A stretch of 64,000 nucleotides of DNA. Origin: Chaetomium olivaceum. Lineage: Eukaryota > Ascomycota > Sordariomycetes > Sordariales > Chaetomiaceae. The notes beneath the pieces are model-generated. The model was not told the DNA's origin. It did not search any database and was given only the letters and a program-made list of their open reading frames with translations. Position numbers and translations under genes: made by a program. Each line of letters begins with the position of its first letter. The first letter of the stretch is position 1. Shown here piece by piece: positions 33,913-44,377 of the stretch. The DNA lies in NCBI GenBank assembly GCA_039881045.1, contig JAYWVB010000030.1, forward strand, positions 186,001 to 250,000. Direction: 5' to 3'.

Positions 33913-35535
33913 ATGCCGAAACCCTTCAGCAACATCAGGTCTGCCGCCATTGACGGTCGGGCACTAAATCCCATCTTTCGGAAAATACAGCTGAAGCAAT
34001 TGCACGACGTGCTCCTGGACAAAGCATCCGACATTCAAGATGCTATCGCAGGGGACACAGGTTATGCCCCAGGCGAGGTGCAGATCGAGTACTGGTTAGC
34101 CATGCAGCTGCTCACCCAAGCTTTCGCCGCCATCGACACGGACCAATCCCTCCACGAGGAGTACGCAGTGTCACGGGGCCAAAACATGCCTCAAGGAAAA
34201 GAAGCTGTTGGCATCGTTGTCATCCATCCCGCGAAACACGCCTTCTTCTCGTGTCTCATGTCCGCGTTAGTCCCTGCGCTGGCAGCAGGGAACTGCGTGA
34301 TCGTGCAGGCGGAGCAATCACTTCTGAGAACACCCCGACTGGCGTTGGATCTCCTCTCTAAGGCCCTGGACGATGACATCTTCGGGACAACAACCAACCC
34401 CCTCGGTGAATCCGACCTCGACCACCCTCACATCCGGGTCCTACAGAACGGCAGCGAGAGCGCCCATCTCTCGCACCACCTCGTTTCGGAGCCCGAAGCT
34501 AGGGTGGTAGCGATTGTGGAGCGCGACGCTAATCTGGATGTCGCGGCACGGGAGGTGGTTCGGTCACGGTTTGCGCTCCGCGGGAGGTCGCCGTACGCCC
34601 CGGACGTTGTGTTGATAAATGAGTGGGTGAAGAAAGAATTCCTGGAAGCCGTAGTGCGGCATACCGTTCGGTTCGTCTCTTATGGTGGTAAAAAGAGTCC
34701 ACCGAGGACGGCGCCCGGGCAAAGTCTGTCTGAGTTGGTGAAGACCGAAAAGGGAGTGAATGTCTTGTCGTGGAGTTCGGCTGGGGCAGTTGTGGAGGTT
34801 GAGGATAGGTGAGTTGAGGAGAAGGGGTACTTACCACTTGGTTGGCTTAAGTACTAACACAATAGTAGGAAATCTTCGCTTCTGCGCCGCAAGGTGCAAG
34901 AAGGGTGCCTATTCGTCCATGCCGTAACGAGCATAGACGATGCCATTGACCTTTCCAAGAGGTATGTCACCGCCCACGCGCAAATTTGGAGAACTACTTC
35001 CTAACAAACTACAAAGCAATGGTCGCCTTGGGGCAGCGTACGTCTTTACCAAGCCGTCGGCGGCAAAGTACATTTGCCAGTTTCTCAACTCACCCATGTC
35101 ATTCGTCAACCACGTTCCCAGTACTCTCCTCTGTAGGTTTCATTCCCAGGCCTTCCTTGAACGTCATTCTAATACGCTACAGTTCTTCCCATGGCACCAT
35201 GCAACATTTCAGTCGACCTTCAAACTCAGTCTCCCTACAACCAAACACTCTTCTGCCGACCCAAAGGTCGCTTTGTGACCCCTTCAGCACAGGAGGGCGT
35301 ATTAGCACAGCTTCTCGAACAAGCTTCGCCTCAGCAACTCAGGGTGTTGACCCAGCAAGCACTCAGCAAGCTGCCCGCAGTCAAGCGGGCCAGCCAGGGG
35401 ATTACTCATATCGGCTTCTTCCAGACCGGGATACTTACAGGAGGAGTGTTACTGCTGTCCACGGTGCTTGGTGTCACCGGCGTGTGTTCATATTATTTGT
35501 TTGGGTTGGTCCGGAGCCGTGTATTCCAGTTTTGA
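33913..35535 (+). CDS. Aldehyde-dehydrogenase-like protein without catalytic cysteine, membrane-tailed
   Basis: Four exons: 33913-34808, 34869-34961, 35017-35132 and 35183-35535, giving 485 aa. The ALDH fold is recognisable: KLQLKQLHDVLL-type helix near the start, EAVGIVVIHPAKHAFFSCLM with VPALAAGNCVIVQ (Rossmann segment), IRVLQNGSESAHLSHHLV, and C-terminal SNGRLGAAYVFTK with SPMSFVNHVP. The catalytic FxxxGQxC segment is replaced by RFALRGRSPYAPDVVLI, with no cysteine, and the usual ELGG glutamate motif is VERDANLD. The last 60 residues hold a hydrophobic helix (GFFQTGILTGGVLLLSTVLG). So it is probably not an active dehydrogenase but a membrane-anchored pseudoenzyme. Whether it belongs to the upstream cluster is unclear. 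Confidence 0.8.
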
Positions 35536-36339
35536 GGTAGTGTGGATAGTTGCGCGTAATAATAGCCGATCATCACAAGGCGATTCTATAACAGGTCGGG
35601 GGTGATATATATATATATATATTGAAGTGCTTTTGGCTAGAGATAGCATCTCTTTTGTTACGGACTAGCGGCCGTGAGCGTGGCTCCTTCAGCACAGCGA
35701 GTTACACCTCGTACTATATCCTCTACTGCCGACAATTTCAAGAATATGTGAGATAAAAAGGGGGCCATGATGATGTGAAGGTGCGGAGACCCAGGCTGTA
35801 TTTGATGTATTGCCCAACCCAAATCATCTCCTCTACTCTTCCCCCTTCCATACCCCTCTACACCAATTCTCCGCGCCAACCCGCGCGGGCATCCGAACTC
35901 GGTTAGTGACGTACGGTGTGACCGGGGGAGGGGAAAGTTGAATGAAGAAAGGTAGGGGAGGTTACCCGTATAGGTAAGGCGGACGGAGCATTGTAGGTAC
36001 GTGGCCTCAAATGCTAGGTATAATGGTTTTGCTTTCACTCGTCTAACTCGGTGAAGCTACCCCGAGCAAAAATAATGAACAAGAAGGACAAAAGAAAGAG
36101 GGAATATAAAAAAGGACAAGAAGAAGATAAACGAAGTACGGTACTCTCTGTGTTTGGTTGTTTACCGCACAACACGCCGGGCAACCGACTACTAGCTGCT
36201 GGAACGGGACATACACGCCATAAAAGTGCTGTTTCGGTGATGTGGGGGATGAACAAGCTAAGACTGGATGCTGAGCTGCCTAATGGATACAATACATGGT
36301 ACGGTGAGCGTAGGTGCGCAATTCTAAGCGCGCATAGTG
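35536..36339. other. Intergenic with (AT)9 microsatellite
   Basis: An (AT)9 run at 35605-35622 lies just after the ALDH-like gene. The rest has no recognisable gene. Confidence 0.5.
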
Positions 36340-36827
36340 TCAGAGTGCAGCCAGATGTTCCCTCATATGCGCCTCCTGCTGTTCGGCAGGAGGGGGTTTG
36401 ACCGTTTCCGTCTTGAGATTCGAGTACTTGCCAGTTGAAATGAGTTGCTTGAGGTCGGTGAGGGTGGTGGGGGAGGTGATGCGGTCGATCTCGCCGACCT
36501 CGGGTTGCCACATATAGAGCTCACCGGGCTTGGCCTTGGGCTCAAAGATGAACTGGCCACCGCCGTAGTTGTTCATTCTCGCCATAAGCGGCTTGGGTTT
36601 CCCGAGTCCGAGCTCGACGGCGAGAACCGTGCCCGATCCGAAAGTGTCGTTCCAAGCGCTGTCACCGCCCATGTCTTCATACTGGTCGCTCCACCCGATG
36701 GGCATGTCGGCCTTCAATTTTGTTTTCTTAGCTGAGACCTCAATCGAACCCGCGCAGAGGAGACAATGGCGATGGGCTGTGATGTACTTACATTGGCTAA
36801 CGTGTTGGACCTGGCTTCGGCAGCCAT
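36340..36827 (-). CDS. Small conserved-looking protein of unknown function
   Basis: Two exons, 36827-36792 (MAAEARSNTLAN) and 36726-36340, with a 65-nt intron (donor GTAAGT, acceptor CTAAG), giving 140 aa. The core reads MPIGWSDQYEDMGGDSAWND, then ELGLGKPKPLMARMNNYGGG, LYMWQPEVGEIDRI and a C-terminus rich in K, E and P. The composition is that of a soluble globular protein. No family is recognised. Standard splice signals and a sensible start support it. Confidence 0.55.
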
Positions 36828-37626
36828 GTTGGAAACCAACACTTTTGGTATCTTTACAATGTTTCGGGAATTGAGGACGTGGTTCCGTTCTTTGCTACTG
36901 CAGCTGTGGGGGTTGAAGATCGGATGAGGACTCGGACGGGGCTCAAATTGACCGTGAAGACAGCGGTTAAAAATACGCCTTATAGAAACCAGCCTAGCCT
37001 ACTTCGGATTCACTTTGCCACCACTCGGTATTACGCGAGAGTCGGACCGCCGGGACCGATTTGGGTTGGTGCCTCGCCTATCACATTTTTTGGTCAACAC
37101 CCATTGCCAGGAGACCAGTTGAAGGTGCAGATATTGCAGTCGGTGTTGTTGGGGCAATGAAATACCGTTACTTGCGAGTTCTGGTGCTGCACCATGTTCG
37201 GCTGCATGCCATCGTCATTGTTATTGGTGTGACGATAACCAATTATTTGGGGTCAAGGGAAAGGGGTGGGATGAAAGATATGCCTTCTTTCGGCGAGGGG
37301 TGTATTTATGTAGTTATGTATTATTCAGAAGTATGTATCTAGGTAGTATCCGAGAACAAATGTGGAAAGTCTCGCTAGGAAGGTATGTATGTACATACGG
37401 TATACACTCCCTACCTTTGCATGTCCCGAGAACCATTGCAGTATGCTTGGGGTCCAGGATAAAAACAAGCCCTCGAGTTGGATGTTGGGCCGATGAACAC
37501 GCACTCGCCCATCACGATTTGGCGACGCGACCTGTCTTAAGTTTCTTTTTGTCCTTCTTCCGTTTTGTCTCTTCTCCAAGAGCGACCTAAGAAGCCCACA
37601 ACAGAATAACAGAACGGGGAGGCAGT
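36828..37626. other. Intergenic, no gene seen
   Basis: 800 bp shared 5' region of the small minus-strand gene and the deaminase-like gene. Open frames lack motifs. TATGTATGTACATACGG near 37383 is a short inverted repeat. Confidence 0.4.
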
Positions 37627-38993
37627 ATGGCAGACCCAAATATTCTCAATTTTGGTGGCAGACAGCTGGACGAGCTGTACAACCAGACTGGGAGTAGAGA
37701 TCAGGTGACTATTTTGTCCACCAGATACCTATTCGTCGGCTTCGGGTCACGGCTTGCTAATTCGAGGAACCTGATGCGATTCCTTCTCCCTACCTAGGTA
37801 TTCGCTTATCTTCAATCGGTCATTGATAACCATGACACGCTCAACCCTCGGATCAGCAACGAGACTAGAGACGAGCTTGTGAAAATCAGAGATCAGATCG
37901 CACTTCTCAGGTAGGGGGCCATCCATTTCTTTAATTGCGAGGGCAGTCTGTACGCGCCAATAAGAACGCCCGTTGACGACAGGTTGTACCTACCAATCTG
38001 GAGCAGTCTCCCCGAAGGGGCTGAGTATCTTGCTGGCAAAGGCAAGAAACTGACCCCCAAGCAACATATCCGCCGCGAATATCGAGCAGGGTGGTTAGAT
38101 TTACCCAAGGATCAAATGACGGTCCAAAGCAAATTTGGGGTGTTAGCAGACGCATCAAGGAATCAGACTTGGTCTGTCAACGATGTTACGCGCCAATACT
38201 GGAATCAGTACGACCTGTTGGGTCTGTTCTTTTCCAAGATGGGCTCGGCACCAGGCGCCGGATCCGTCGCTACCCAGCAAAACTTTTACCTTCCGCTCAC
38301 GGCCGTTTACGCCAAATTCTGCCTCTGGATTGGGGGGAAGCAGGCGCCCAGTATGGCGGGCGACCTTGACCCAAAAACGAGCCGGAAAGGACAGGGCATT
38401 GGAACACCACCTCAGTGCTTTCAAATTACCTGGAATGCGGACTCGGGTAAATTCTTTCTTGGGGCGTCCCTCGCAGGATACGACTTTAATGCGTGTGGTG
38501 CTTGGGAGCCAGAGTTGAGAGGAAAACGCTACCATCTCCTTGATAACTTCTTCGACTTTCCCGGAACGTGGGGAACCTTTGAGGAACGGAGAAGCCCTGT
38601 CATTGCGTACGAGCTGAATGGGAAGACGCAGTTTGGTAATTGCGGGGAAACGTATCCATTCTTGGAGATTATTGGGTACGAGGCTCCTCCTTTCGTACTT
38701 CCTTGCAATTGTGGACATGACATTCTAACCACACGGGCAGCCCCAACGTCAGCAACGTTGAAACCAGGGTCAAGACCCGTGGACTCGCGCTTGGGGCGAG
38801 GTTTGCAGACGTTCCTGAGTACCAGGGCAGTGCCTACTCTTCCATGCTTTACCCTCCCTGCCTGAATTGCCAGATGCTGTTAGGATTTGCCGGTATCTTC
38901 GACCTTGGCTCGTTTACGGAGGACACCAGTATGACAACCCCGGTTTTCCCGCCCGGGTTCTCGCCGCGTGAGCAACTGCTTGGGGGAAATTGA
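37627..38993 (+). CDS. Deaminase-fold-like protein (NCGE ... PCLNC)
   Basis: Four exons: 37627-37704, 37798-37910, 37983-38675 and 38741-38993, giving 378 aa. The last intron (donor GTACGA, CTAAC branch, acceptor GGCAG) matters. Read through, exon 3 ends in an unrelated frame; spliced, GNCGETYPFLEIIG is followed by VKTRGLALGARFADVPEY and PPCLNCQMLLGFAG. An (N/H)C-x-E motif followed by P-C-x2-C is the zinc site of the nucleic-acid/nucleotide deaminase fold, and this C-terminal placement recalls the deaminase domains of polymorphic toxins known in bacteria and some fungi. The N-terminal 200 residues, including VTRQYWNQYDLLGLFFSKMG, are not recognised. No signal peptide is seen. It is the outer neighbour of the giant-gene group. 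The motif reading is good; activity is untested. Confidence 0.62.
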
Positions 38994-39659
38994 TCACGAA
39001 TGGGTTGGTTTACAGGGACGTGGCATAGGGTTGTATTGTACTTCGTCAGTGAGTAAGTAGCATACCGTATTTGATTGTTTGTCGGCCTCAGCTACCACCC
39101 TCTGGTCAAAACAAAAAGCTGAACTGAGAAGAAAATAAATCTGGGGCAAAAGAAATTGGAAAAAGACAACAAAAAGGAAGATGGAGGAAAAAGACTTACA
39201 TAAGGAAAGCTGAGCAAGATAAAAGTAAATCAGGTAAAAAGAATATCTTTAGACTTCCAGATAGCTTCACCTTTACAAGTCGAGCATCTACAACTGGGCT
39301 CCAGCTCTTTTTTTTATTATTTCTTTTCTTTTTTTCTTTTCATGCGGTGCCTGCCAGCTGTCGAGCTTCCGCTATGGAGCACCTCAACGCTGATGGCATA
39401 TAGTTCTTTTCTGGTTTATTCTTTCACCTCTCCCGCGAACACTCTAGAGACCATGCCATTTATCCAAACTTGACGGTTAAACGGTGCCTTAAATTTAGCT
39501 AGAATTACTTTTGTACTTTCTTCTAAATGTCACATTTGGTCCCATTTTGAACAGTTGCTGCGCTGTCCAGTTAGGGGGTTCAATTTTGAGGATAGAGACC
39601 CCTCGAAGGTGTCGTACTATTAACAGAGCCCAATGTACGAGAACGGAAACGAAAAGTCC
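38994..39659. repeat. Convergent spacer with purine-rich tract and possible dispersed repeat
   Basis: About 130 bases of purine-rich plus strand (39110-39245) are followed by CGAGCATCTACAACTGGGCTCC (39280-39305), resembling 12740-12765, then a long pyrimidine run (39306-39341). No gene is seen. Confidence 0.35.
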
Positions 39660-42600
39660 TCACTCCCCCGTATTCCGCAACGTCACCGTAAACTGCCCCT
39701 GCCTTGGCTTCTTTTCAAACACATACTTGTAATACGCCGCCGTGTACAGCGTCACCGACGTCCGTCCCTCCCCCTTGAACGTGTTATTCACCTGCGCTAG
39801 ACACAATAGAAAACTCAATTCCTTGACCATGCTAATCGCCGTCCACCCGTTCGCGCTTCTTGGTAGCACCCGCAGCACCAGGCACCGCGCCCCATCGAAC
39901 GTGCTTAGCGACGGCAGGACCACAAACCGTAGGTTGCTTAGCATGCGCGGACCCGGGCCGTCGTAGGATGGGAAGAGCCGGTGGCTGTCCGGGTCGTCCG
40001 CGTCGCCCAGGGGCACAATGACTTGAAACTCGATCAGCCGGTAGTCACTGCGCGTGTTGCTGACCTGGACAGAGAAGACTAAGTCCTGCGGAAGCGCGTT
40101 GGCTGGGGAGGAGGTCTCAACTGCGTCGGATCCTGTCGAGTACACCGCGCAGTCGTAGACTGGTGGGCCGGCGGGATCGTCGCCTCGTGGGATGTAGATG
40201 AGTTGGCTGGTGGGGAGCCGGCCGGGGGGCTTGATGCCCGTTGGGGGGTGCCGGCCGAAGTGGGCTGGGTCGTAGACGGGAAGGTTGGAATGGATGTGGG
40301 GGGCCAGATTGGATTTGAGGACGTGTGGGAGGGGTTGGTATGCTTCGTGGCGGATGTAAAGAGAGGAGGCTGGGACTGATTCCATCTCCACTTCGGCCGG
40401 TCCGGGAGCCTCATCTTCTTCTTCATCCTTGTTTCCGTCCTGGCCTAGCCGGTGGATCCGAGAGGGGTCCGTCAGCTTGAGAGACCGCGGTTCATGGTTC
40501 TGATCGACTAGCTTCTCAAGCATAGAGGTCACAGTTGTGTCTCTGGCAGTGACGATGAGTCGGTAAAAGGGGTCGTTGAGCTGCATGGCCAGCACTGCCG
40601 AGTTGGCTGTGTCATCATCGAAGTACTTGCTTTCCATTTTCTCTTTAAGAAGACGGAGCTGCTCCTCGGCGTAGAAAGGAAGCCGGAGCACTCTCAAATC
40701 ATTGTTGGGTGCCGCTGGGTCGGTGCTCCAGGTGAACCAGTTTTTCTGGTCTTGTGGTTTCATCTGGAACGATGGTATCAGGTGTTTGTGGAGGAGTGGG
40801 TCCGATTCCTGGGTTTTCATATCGACGGTGTATTGCCGCCAGAGCTCGATTCCAATGTCCTCTTTGCTGAGGCTGTACCCAACAGCAAAGCGCTGCTGGT
40901 GCGGCGGCTGCGTAAAGACCAGGGCGTCAAAGTCTTTAGCTCCGGGAAGCCGGTCCAACAAGCCAAGCATGACACCGTCCGACACGATCTCGTGTCTCAG
41001 CAGCGGGGCTTTGTCGGGGATTGTCCCTTCAGGAGGTACCGGAGTGGTGGTCACTTTGAGGTCGGGATACATGGTGACAAGATCGGACCTCAGGTAAAAG
41101 CCATAAGTAGGTATCTGCGGCGGATGGGTCTGGTGCTCCGGGATGTGATGGATGTAACGGTTGATGGCGCGCTTGATGGCCACGCGGTCGCGGTCTTCGC
41201 CATTGTGGTTGGCCAGACTTAGGGCTCCGTCGATCATGGCATCCACCCAGTTAGGGTCAATGTAGAAGAAACGCAGACCCTCGTGCGGCAGATGACTGGG
41301 GTCACTGATGAGGTAGTGAGCGGGAACGCCAGACAGAAACATGCGGTCCATGACCCACGCCAGAACATGCATCCAATCCGTTGATACTGGGTCGTTGGTC
41401 TCGTCGTAGATCTTGCCGTCTTTGGCCATGGCAAGCTCGTACGCGGCGGCCGTGGCCTTCTGGAGATATTGGTCTCGGATCTGAATTGCATTGAATCCCA
41501 GCGCAGGGTATTGCTTCTTAGTCAGGCGGTTGCGGCGCCATCTTTGCTTGGGCGGGCCGGGCATGAAGCCGCTTCCGCCTCCCGGGCCGCCCCCGTCCCC
41601 ATCGTCATCCCCGAGGTGAATGTTGCTCAGATGATCAACAGTCTTCTTGAGGTTTTCAAGGATGTCAACCCGGCGACGAAGACTGGAATCACCACCAACG
41701 AAGCGGACCACATGTATCTTGGATTCTTTTATGGCTCGAGTGTGGATGGCGGTACGGAGGCGAGCCAAGGCGGCCGTGAATCCTTGGTCTCCAAGCGCCA
41801 GGAGGCGGCCAACCTGCCAAGCAACCGAATACGTGACGTCCATGATGCCCACCTCGCGGTCAAGGATTTGGAGGTCTTGACCTGAGTTGGAGCAGCGATG
41901 GCGGTTGAGGGGCGCAACTACCGTGGGTGTGAATGGACTTCGATAGAGAGCCACGGTTTCCTCACCCGTCTGGACACGGTACTTGACCAAACTATACCCG
42001 TCCTCGAGGCGCTGAGCTAGCCTCAAGGACACCTTATCCGACATGTCGCGGACGGTTTTGACCGTATCGTCCGGTGCGCGGAGCAAGTTCAAACCCAGAG
42101 GCGCCGTTCCCAGATGCACAAAAGCGTCGTGAACGTTCAGCAATCCCGGCGGATTGACAGTGTAGTTCCAGCTGTGCAGTGAGCACAGGGCCATGAGGGG
42201 CTTGTCGTCCGGAAATTCAGCCATATCTTCCACCCCTTCGATAGAAACGAGATGGGCCGACACCGACACCGGCGCCTTGTTCTCCAATGGCCCGCTGCGG
42301 CTTCCCACCACAACGGAAAAAATCCCGACATCCTCGACACCGGCCACCGCCATGCCTGTGGTGTTGATGTTCCGCACATGGGCCAGGTACTTGTATTTTT
42401 CTGTGGCTGGCGTGGCCGGAACCTCGCGCTTGTTGTCATCACCAAAAGTGGAGAACAGACTCTTGAAAAGGTCAGGCTTCATGAAAATGAAGTCACCTTT
42501 GGTGCCTTTGATAATGTCTGGTCTCCATTTAGGCGTCTTCTTAATGGGGGAGTTGGCGGTGGTGATATTCCAGAGCTCCTCCACCGTCATGTTGACGGCC

Positions 42601-43151
42601 AGAGTTGGAGTCTGCTTGAACTGAAAGCCGCCCAAGGCGTCGGGGGCCAGCTTAAGCTCGTCCTGGGTAAAAGTAAAGAGAACAAGCCACGGCACCTTGT
42701 TGCGCTTGTCTCCCAAAGTGTCGTTCTTGGGGCTGCCCCGCCTCTCCCAGGGCAGGTGAGGATCACTAAGCACAACATGGGGGAGGATGCGGTGATCCTC
42801 GGGGTATCCAGACGGCGGGTAGCATGAATAGACGGATCCCTCAGGGAGAGAGAACTGAGGCGCGTCGACATAGAAGTCTTGCTCCGAAACGAGCACGAGA
42901 TCCTTGTCGTTTAAGGGCGCTTTGACCGTTTGAGTCGCCACAATTTGATGTGCTGGGCCGGCCTCGAGTCCGGGAGCCCAGAAAGAATTGAGCTTTTCTT
43001 CTCCAGGCTTTAGGATGGGTTGATCATCGTCTTCAGCAGCAAGGATACCGCGCGCAATCTTGCTGTGAAGGGCTTTGCGGCGAGAATGACGGAGAGTCAA
43101 GTGGCGCGGGGAGTTGATTGCTCTGCTTTTTCCGCTGGTGAAGATGGCCAT
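39660..43151 (-). CDS. Giant intronless protein of a mainly bacterial family (cassette gene A)
   Basis: One uninterrupted exon, 1163 aa, start MAIFTSGKSRAINS. No enzyme domain is recognised, but several blocks match a family of about 1100-1200 aa that I know from bacterial (actinobacterial, cyanobacterial, myxobacterial) operons. They are FYVDAPQFSLPEGSVYSCYP, LPHVVLSDPHLPWERRG with VPWLVLFTF, YSVAWQVGRLLALGDQGFTAAL, GVPAHYLISDPSHLPHEGLR with FFYIDPNWVDAMIDGALSLA, and FYLRSDLVTMYPDLKVT with LLDRLPGAKDFDALVFTQPP. A basic N-terminus (RHSRRKALHSKIAR) is not a signal peptide. The lack of introns over 3.5 kb, unlike most neighbours, fits transfer from bacteria. Its partner genes in bacteria resemble genes B and C here. 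Function is unknown. The family match is from memory and needs a search. Confidence 0.75.
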   Translation of the reverse strand: MAIFTSGKSRAINSPRHLTLRHSRRKALHSKIARGILAAEDDDQPILKPGEEKLNSFWAPGLEAGPAHQIVATQTVKAPLNDKDLVLVSEQDFYVDAPQFSLPEGSVYSCYPPSGYPEDHRILPHVVLSDPHLPWERRGSPKNDTLGDKRNKVPWLVLFTFTQDELKLAPDALGGFQFKQTPTLAVNMTVEELWNITTANSPIKKTPKWRPDIIKGTKGDFIFMKPDLFKSLFSTFGDDNKREVPATPATEKYKYLAHVRNINTTGMAVAGVEDVGIFSVVVGSRSGPLENKAPVSVSAHLVSIEGVEDMAEFPDDKPLMALCSLHSWNYTVNPPGLLNVHDAFVHLGTAPLGLNLLRAPDDTVKTVRDMSDKVSLRLAQRLEDGYSLVKYRVQTGEETVALYRSPFTPTVVAPLNRHRCSNSGQDLQILDREVGIMDVTYSVAWQVGRLLALGDQGFTAALARLRTAIHTRAIKESKIHVVRFVGGDSSLRRRVDILENLKKTVDHLSNIHLGDDDGDGGGPGGGSGFMPGPPKQRWRRNRLTKKQYPALGFNAIQIRDQYLQKATAAAYELAMAKDGKIYDETNDPVSTDWMHVLAWVMDRMFLSGVPAHYLISDPSHLPHEGLRFFYIDPNWVDAMIDGALSLANHNGEDRDRVAIKRAINRYIHHIPEHQTHPPQIPTYGFYLRSDLVTMYPDLKVTTTPVPPEGTIPDKAPLLRHEIVSDGVMLGLLDRLPGAKDFDALVFTQPPHQQRFAVGYSLSKEDIGIELWRQYTVDMKTQESDPLLHKHLIPSFQMKPQDQKNWFTWSTDPAAPNNDLRVLRLPFYAEEQLRLLKEKMESKYFDDDTANSAVLAMQLNDPFYRLIVTARDTTVTSMLEKLVDQNHEPRSLKLTDPSRIHRLGQDGNKDEEEDEAPGPAEVEMESVPASSLYIRHEAYQPLPHVLKSNLAPHIHSNLPVYDPAHFGRHPPTGIKPPGRLPTSQLIYIPRGDDPAGPPVYDCAVYSTGSDAVETSSPANALPQDLVFSVQVSNTRSDYRLIEFQVIVPLGDADDPDSHRLFPSYDGPGPRMLSNLRFVVLPSLSTFDGARCLVLRVLPRSANGWTAISMVKELSFLLCLAQVNNTFKGEGRTSVTLYTAAYYKYVFEKKPRQGQFTVTLRNTGE

Positions 43152-44377
43152 TGTGTGTTATCAGTAGTAGCAGAAAGTCTTGTGGCGTCAAGTAAGAAGA
43201 CAAAATGGCAATTTTACACTGCAGCCCAGGTCTGTCTGCGGTGATTGATGGGCCTTCAGAATTCCAGTGAAAAGAGACTTGTTACAGTAAAAACGGAGTT
43301 GCGAATGTCCTCCACTCGAACTTGCTATCTTGACAGACCGAACGTAGCTCGATCACGGCAGAGGGAGGGGCTCCGCCACAGACAGCTTATCCTCTTAGGG
43401 GTACAATCCCCCCCTTACCGGTGATACGTTATTGTCGGCCTGCGTTGGAAAGAATGGGAGGAGGAGGTCGTGGGGGGTGTCTATAGAGTATTTGGATAGA
43501 TGCATAAGCAACCTGTATGAACCCCCCACCCCCCATCCCCCCGACTTCCAAGCAGCTGAAACACGCATGCATGCATGCATGCGCCCTCTTCGGTCCGTTC
43601 CCTCTTTTACCCGTCATGGTACATGGAGGAGGAAAAGGTCCTGACCAATCAATGCGAGTTGCGCGGGAAGCGCTTCGTCTTCAGCCACACACCGGAGACT
43701 AGGAGCTCGCTCGTGAAGAATTACCTCAAATAGTGAACTGCTACAGAATCATTGCCGCTGAAGTTACATTGCATGCTCTAGCGATGTATTCAATTTCAAC
43801 CATCGCGAATTCGGGCAAGACCTGCACACCGATTGCTGCCAAGAGAGCTGAACTCTGCTCAGCGCCGAACTCGTGCACATTGCTCTCATGTTCATGATGT
43901 CCAGCAGACGGCAGCACAGCCCTCTATCCTCTACGAGCAATGAGTGGTCCTCTTGTCAAACATTCCAGGCCTATGATTTCTCTGTCCACAAGCAACGCCA
44001 CCATTTCGGACGAAACGAGTGGTGAGCAACATACGGAATACGATGCTGGGGCTCTATGGTGTGACTCGCAACCTCAACCGCCGCTTGGCCCTGGGGCCGT
44101 GAGCTCAGAGACCGCGAATTTTCCTTTCGGTCATGGAGGGCGACAGTCCTTGACCCTCGGGAGGTGTGTGAGATTGTGTCAGGTTGCGGAGCTATGGAGG
44201 GTTGACAAGGTCTGACAAGATGGACCGGCCATCTTCGTAGCTCAAATATAAAACTGGCGGCATTCGCCAACTCAGAACACACTTCTTGTTCTCCAAGCCT
44301 TCAGATCCTTCCAAATCAGTCATACACTTGTCCCAATACCATTACCCAGTTTACTCCCCTTACCTTAAACCGTCATC
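43152..44377. promoter_or_regulatory. Divergent promoter, cassette gene A / lectin gene
   Basis: 1.2 kb between start codons on opposite strands. It holds a (GCAT)4 microsatellite at 43565-43582 and a TATA element, TATAAAA at 44247-44253, 125 bp upstream of the lectin start codon. Overlapping open frames at 43395-43702 are repeat-driven and rejected. Confidence 0.45.

Noticed and set aside
43565..43582. GCAT repeat as part of a CRISPR-like or regulatory array
   Set aside because: It is a simple (GCAT)4 microsatellite without spacers.
43395..43702. Overlapping short open frames on both strands upstream of the lectin gene
   Set aside because: Driven by simple repeats and C-rich runs, no motif, no splice logic.
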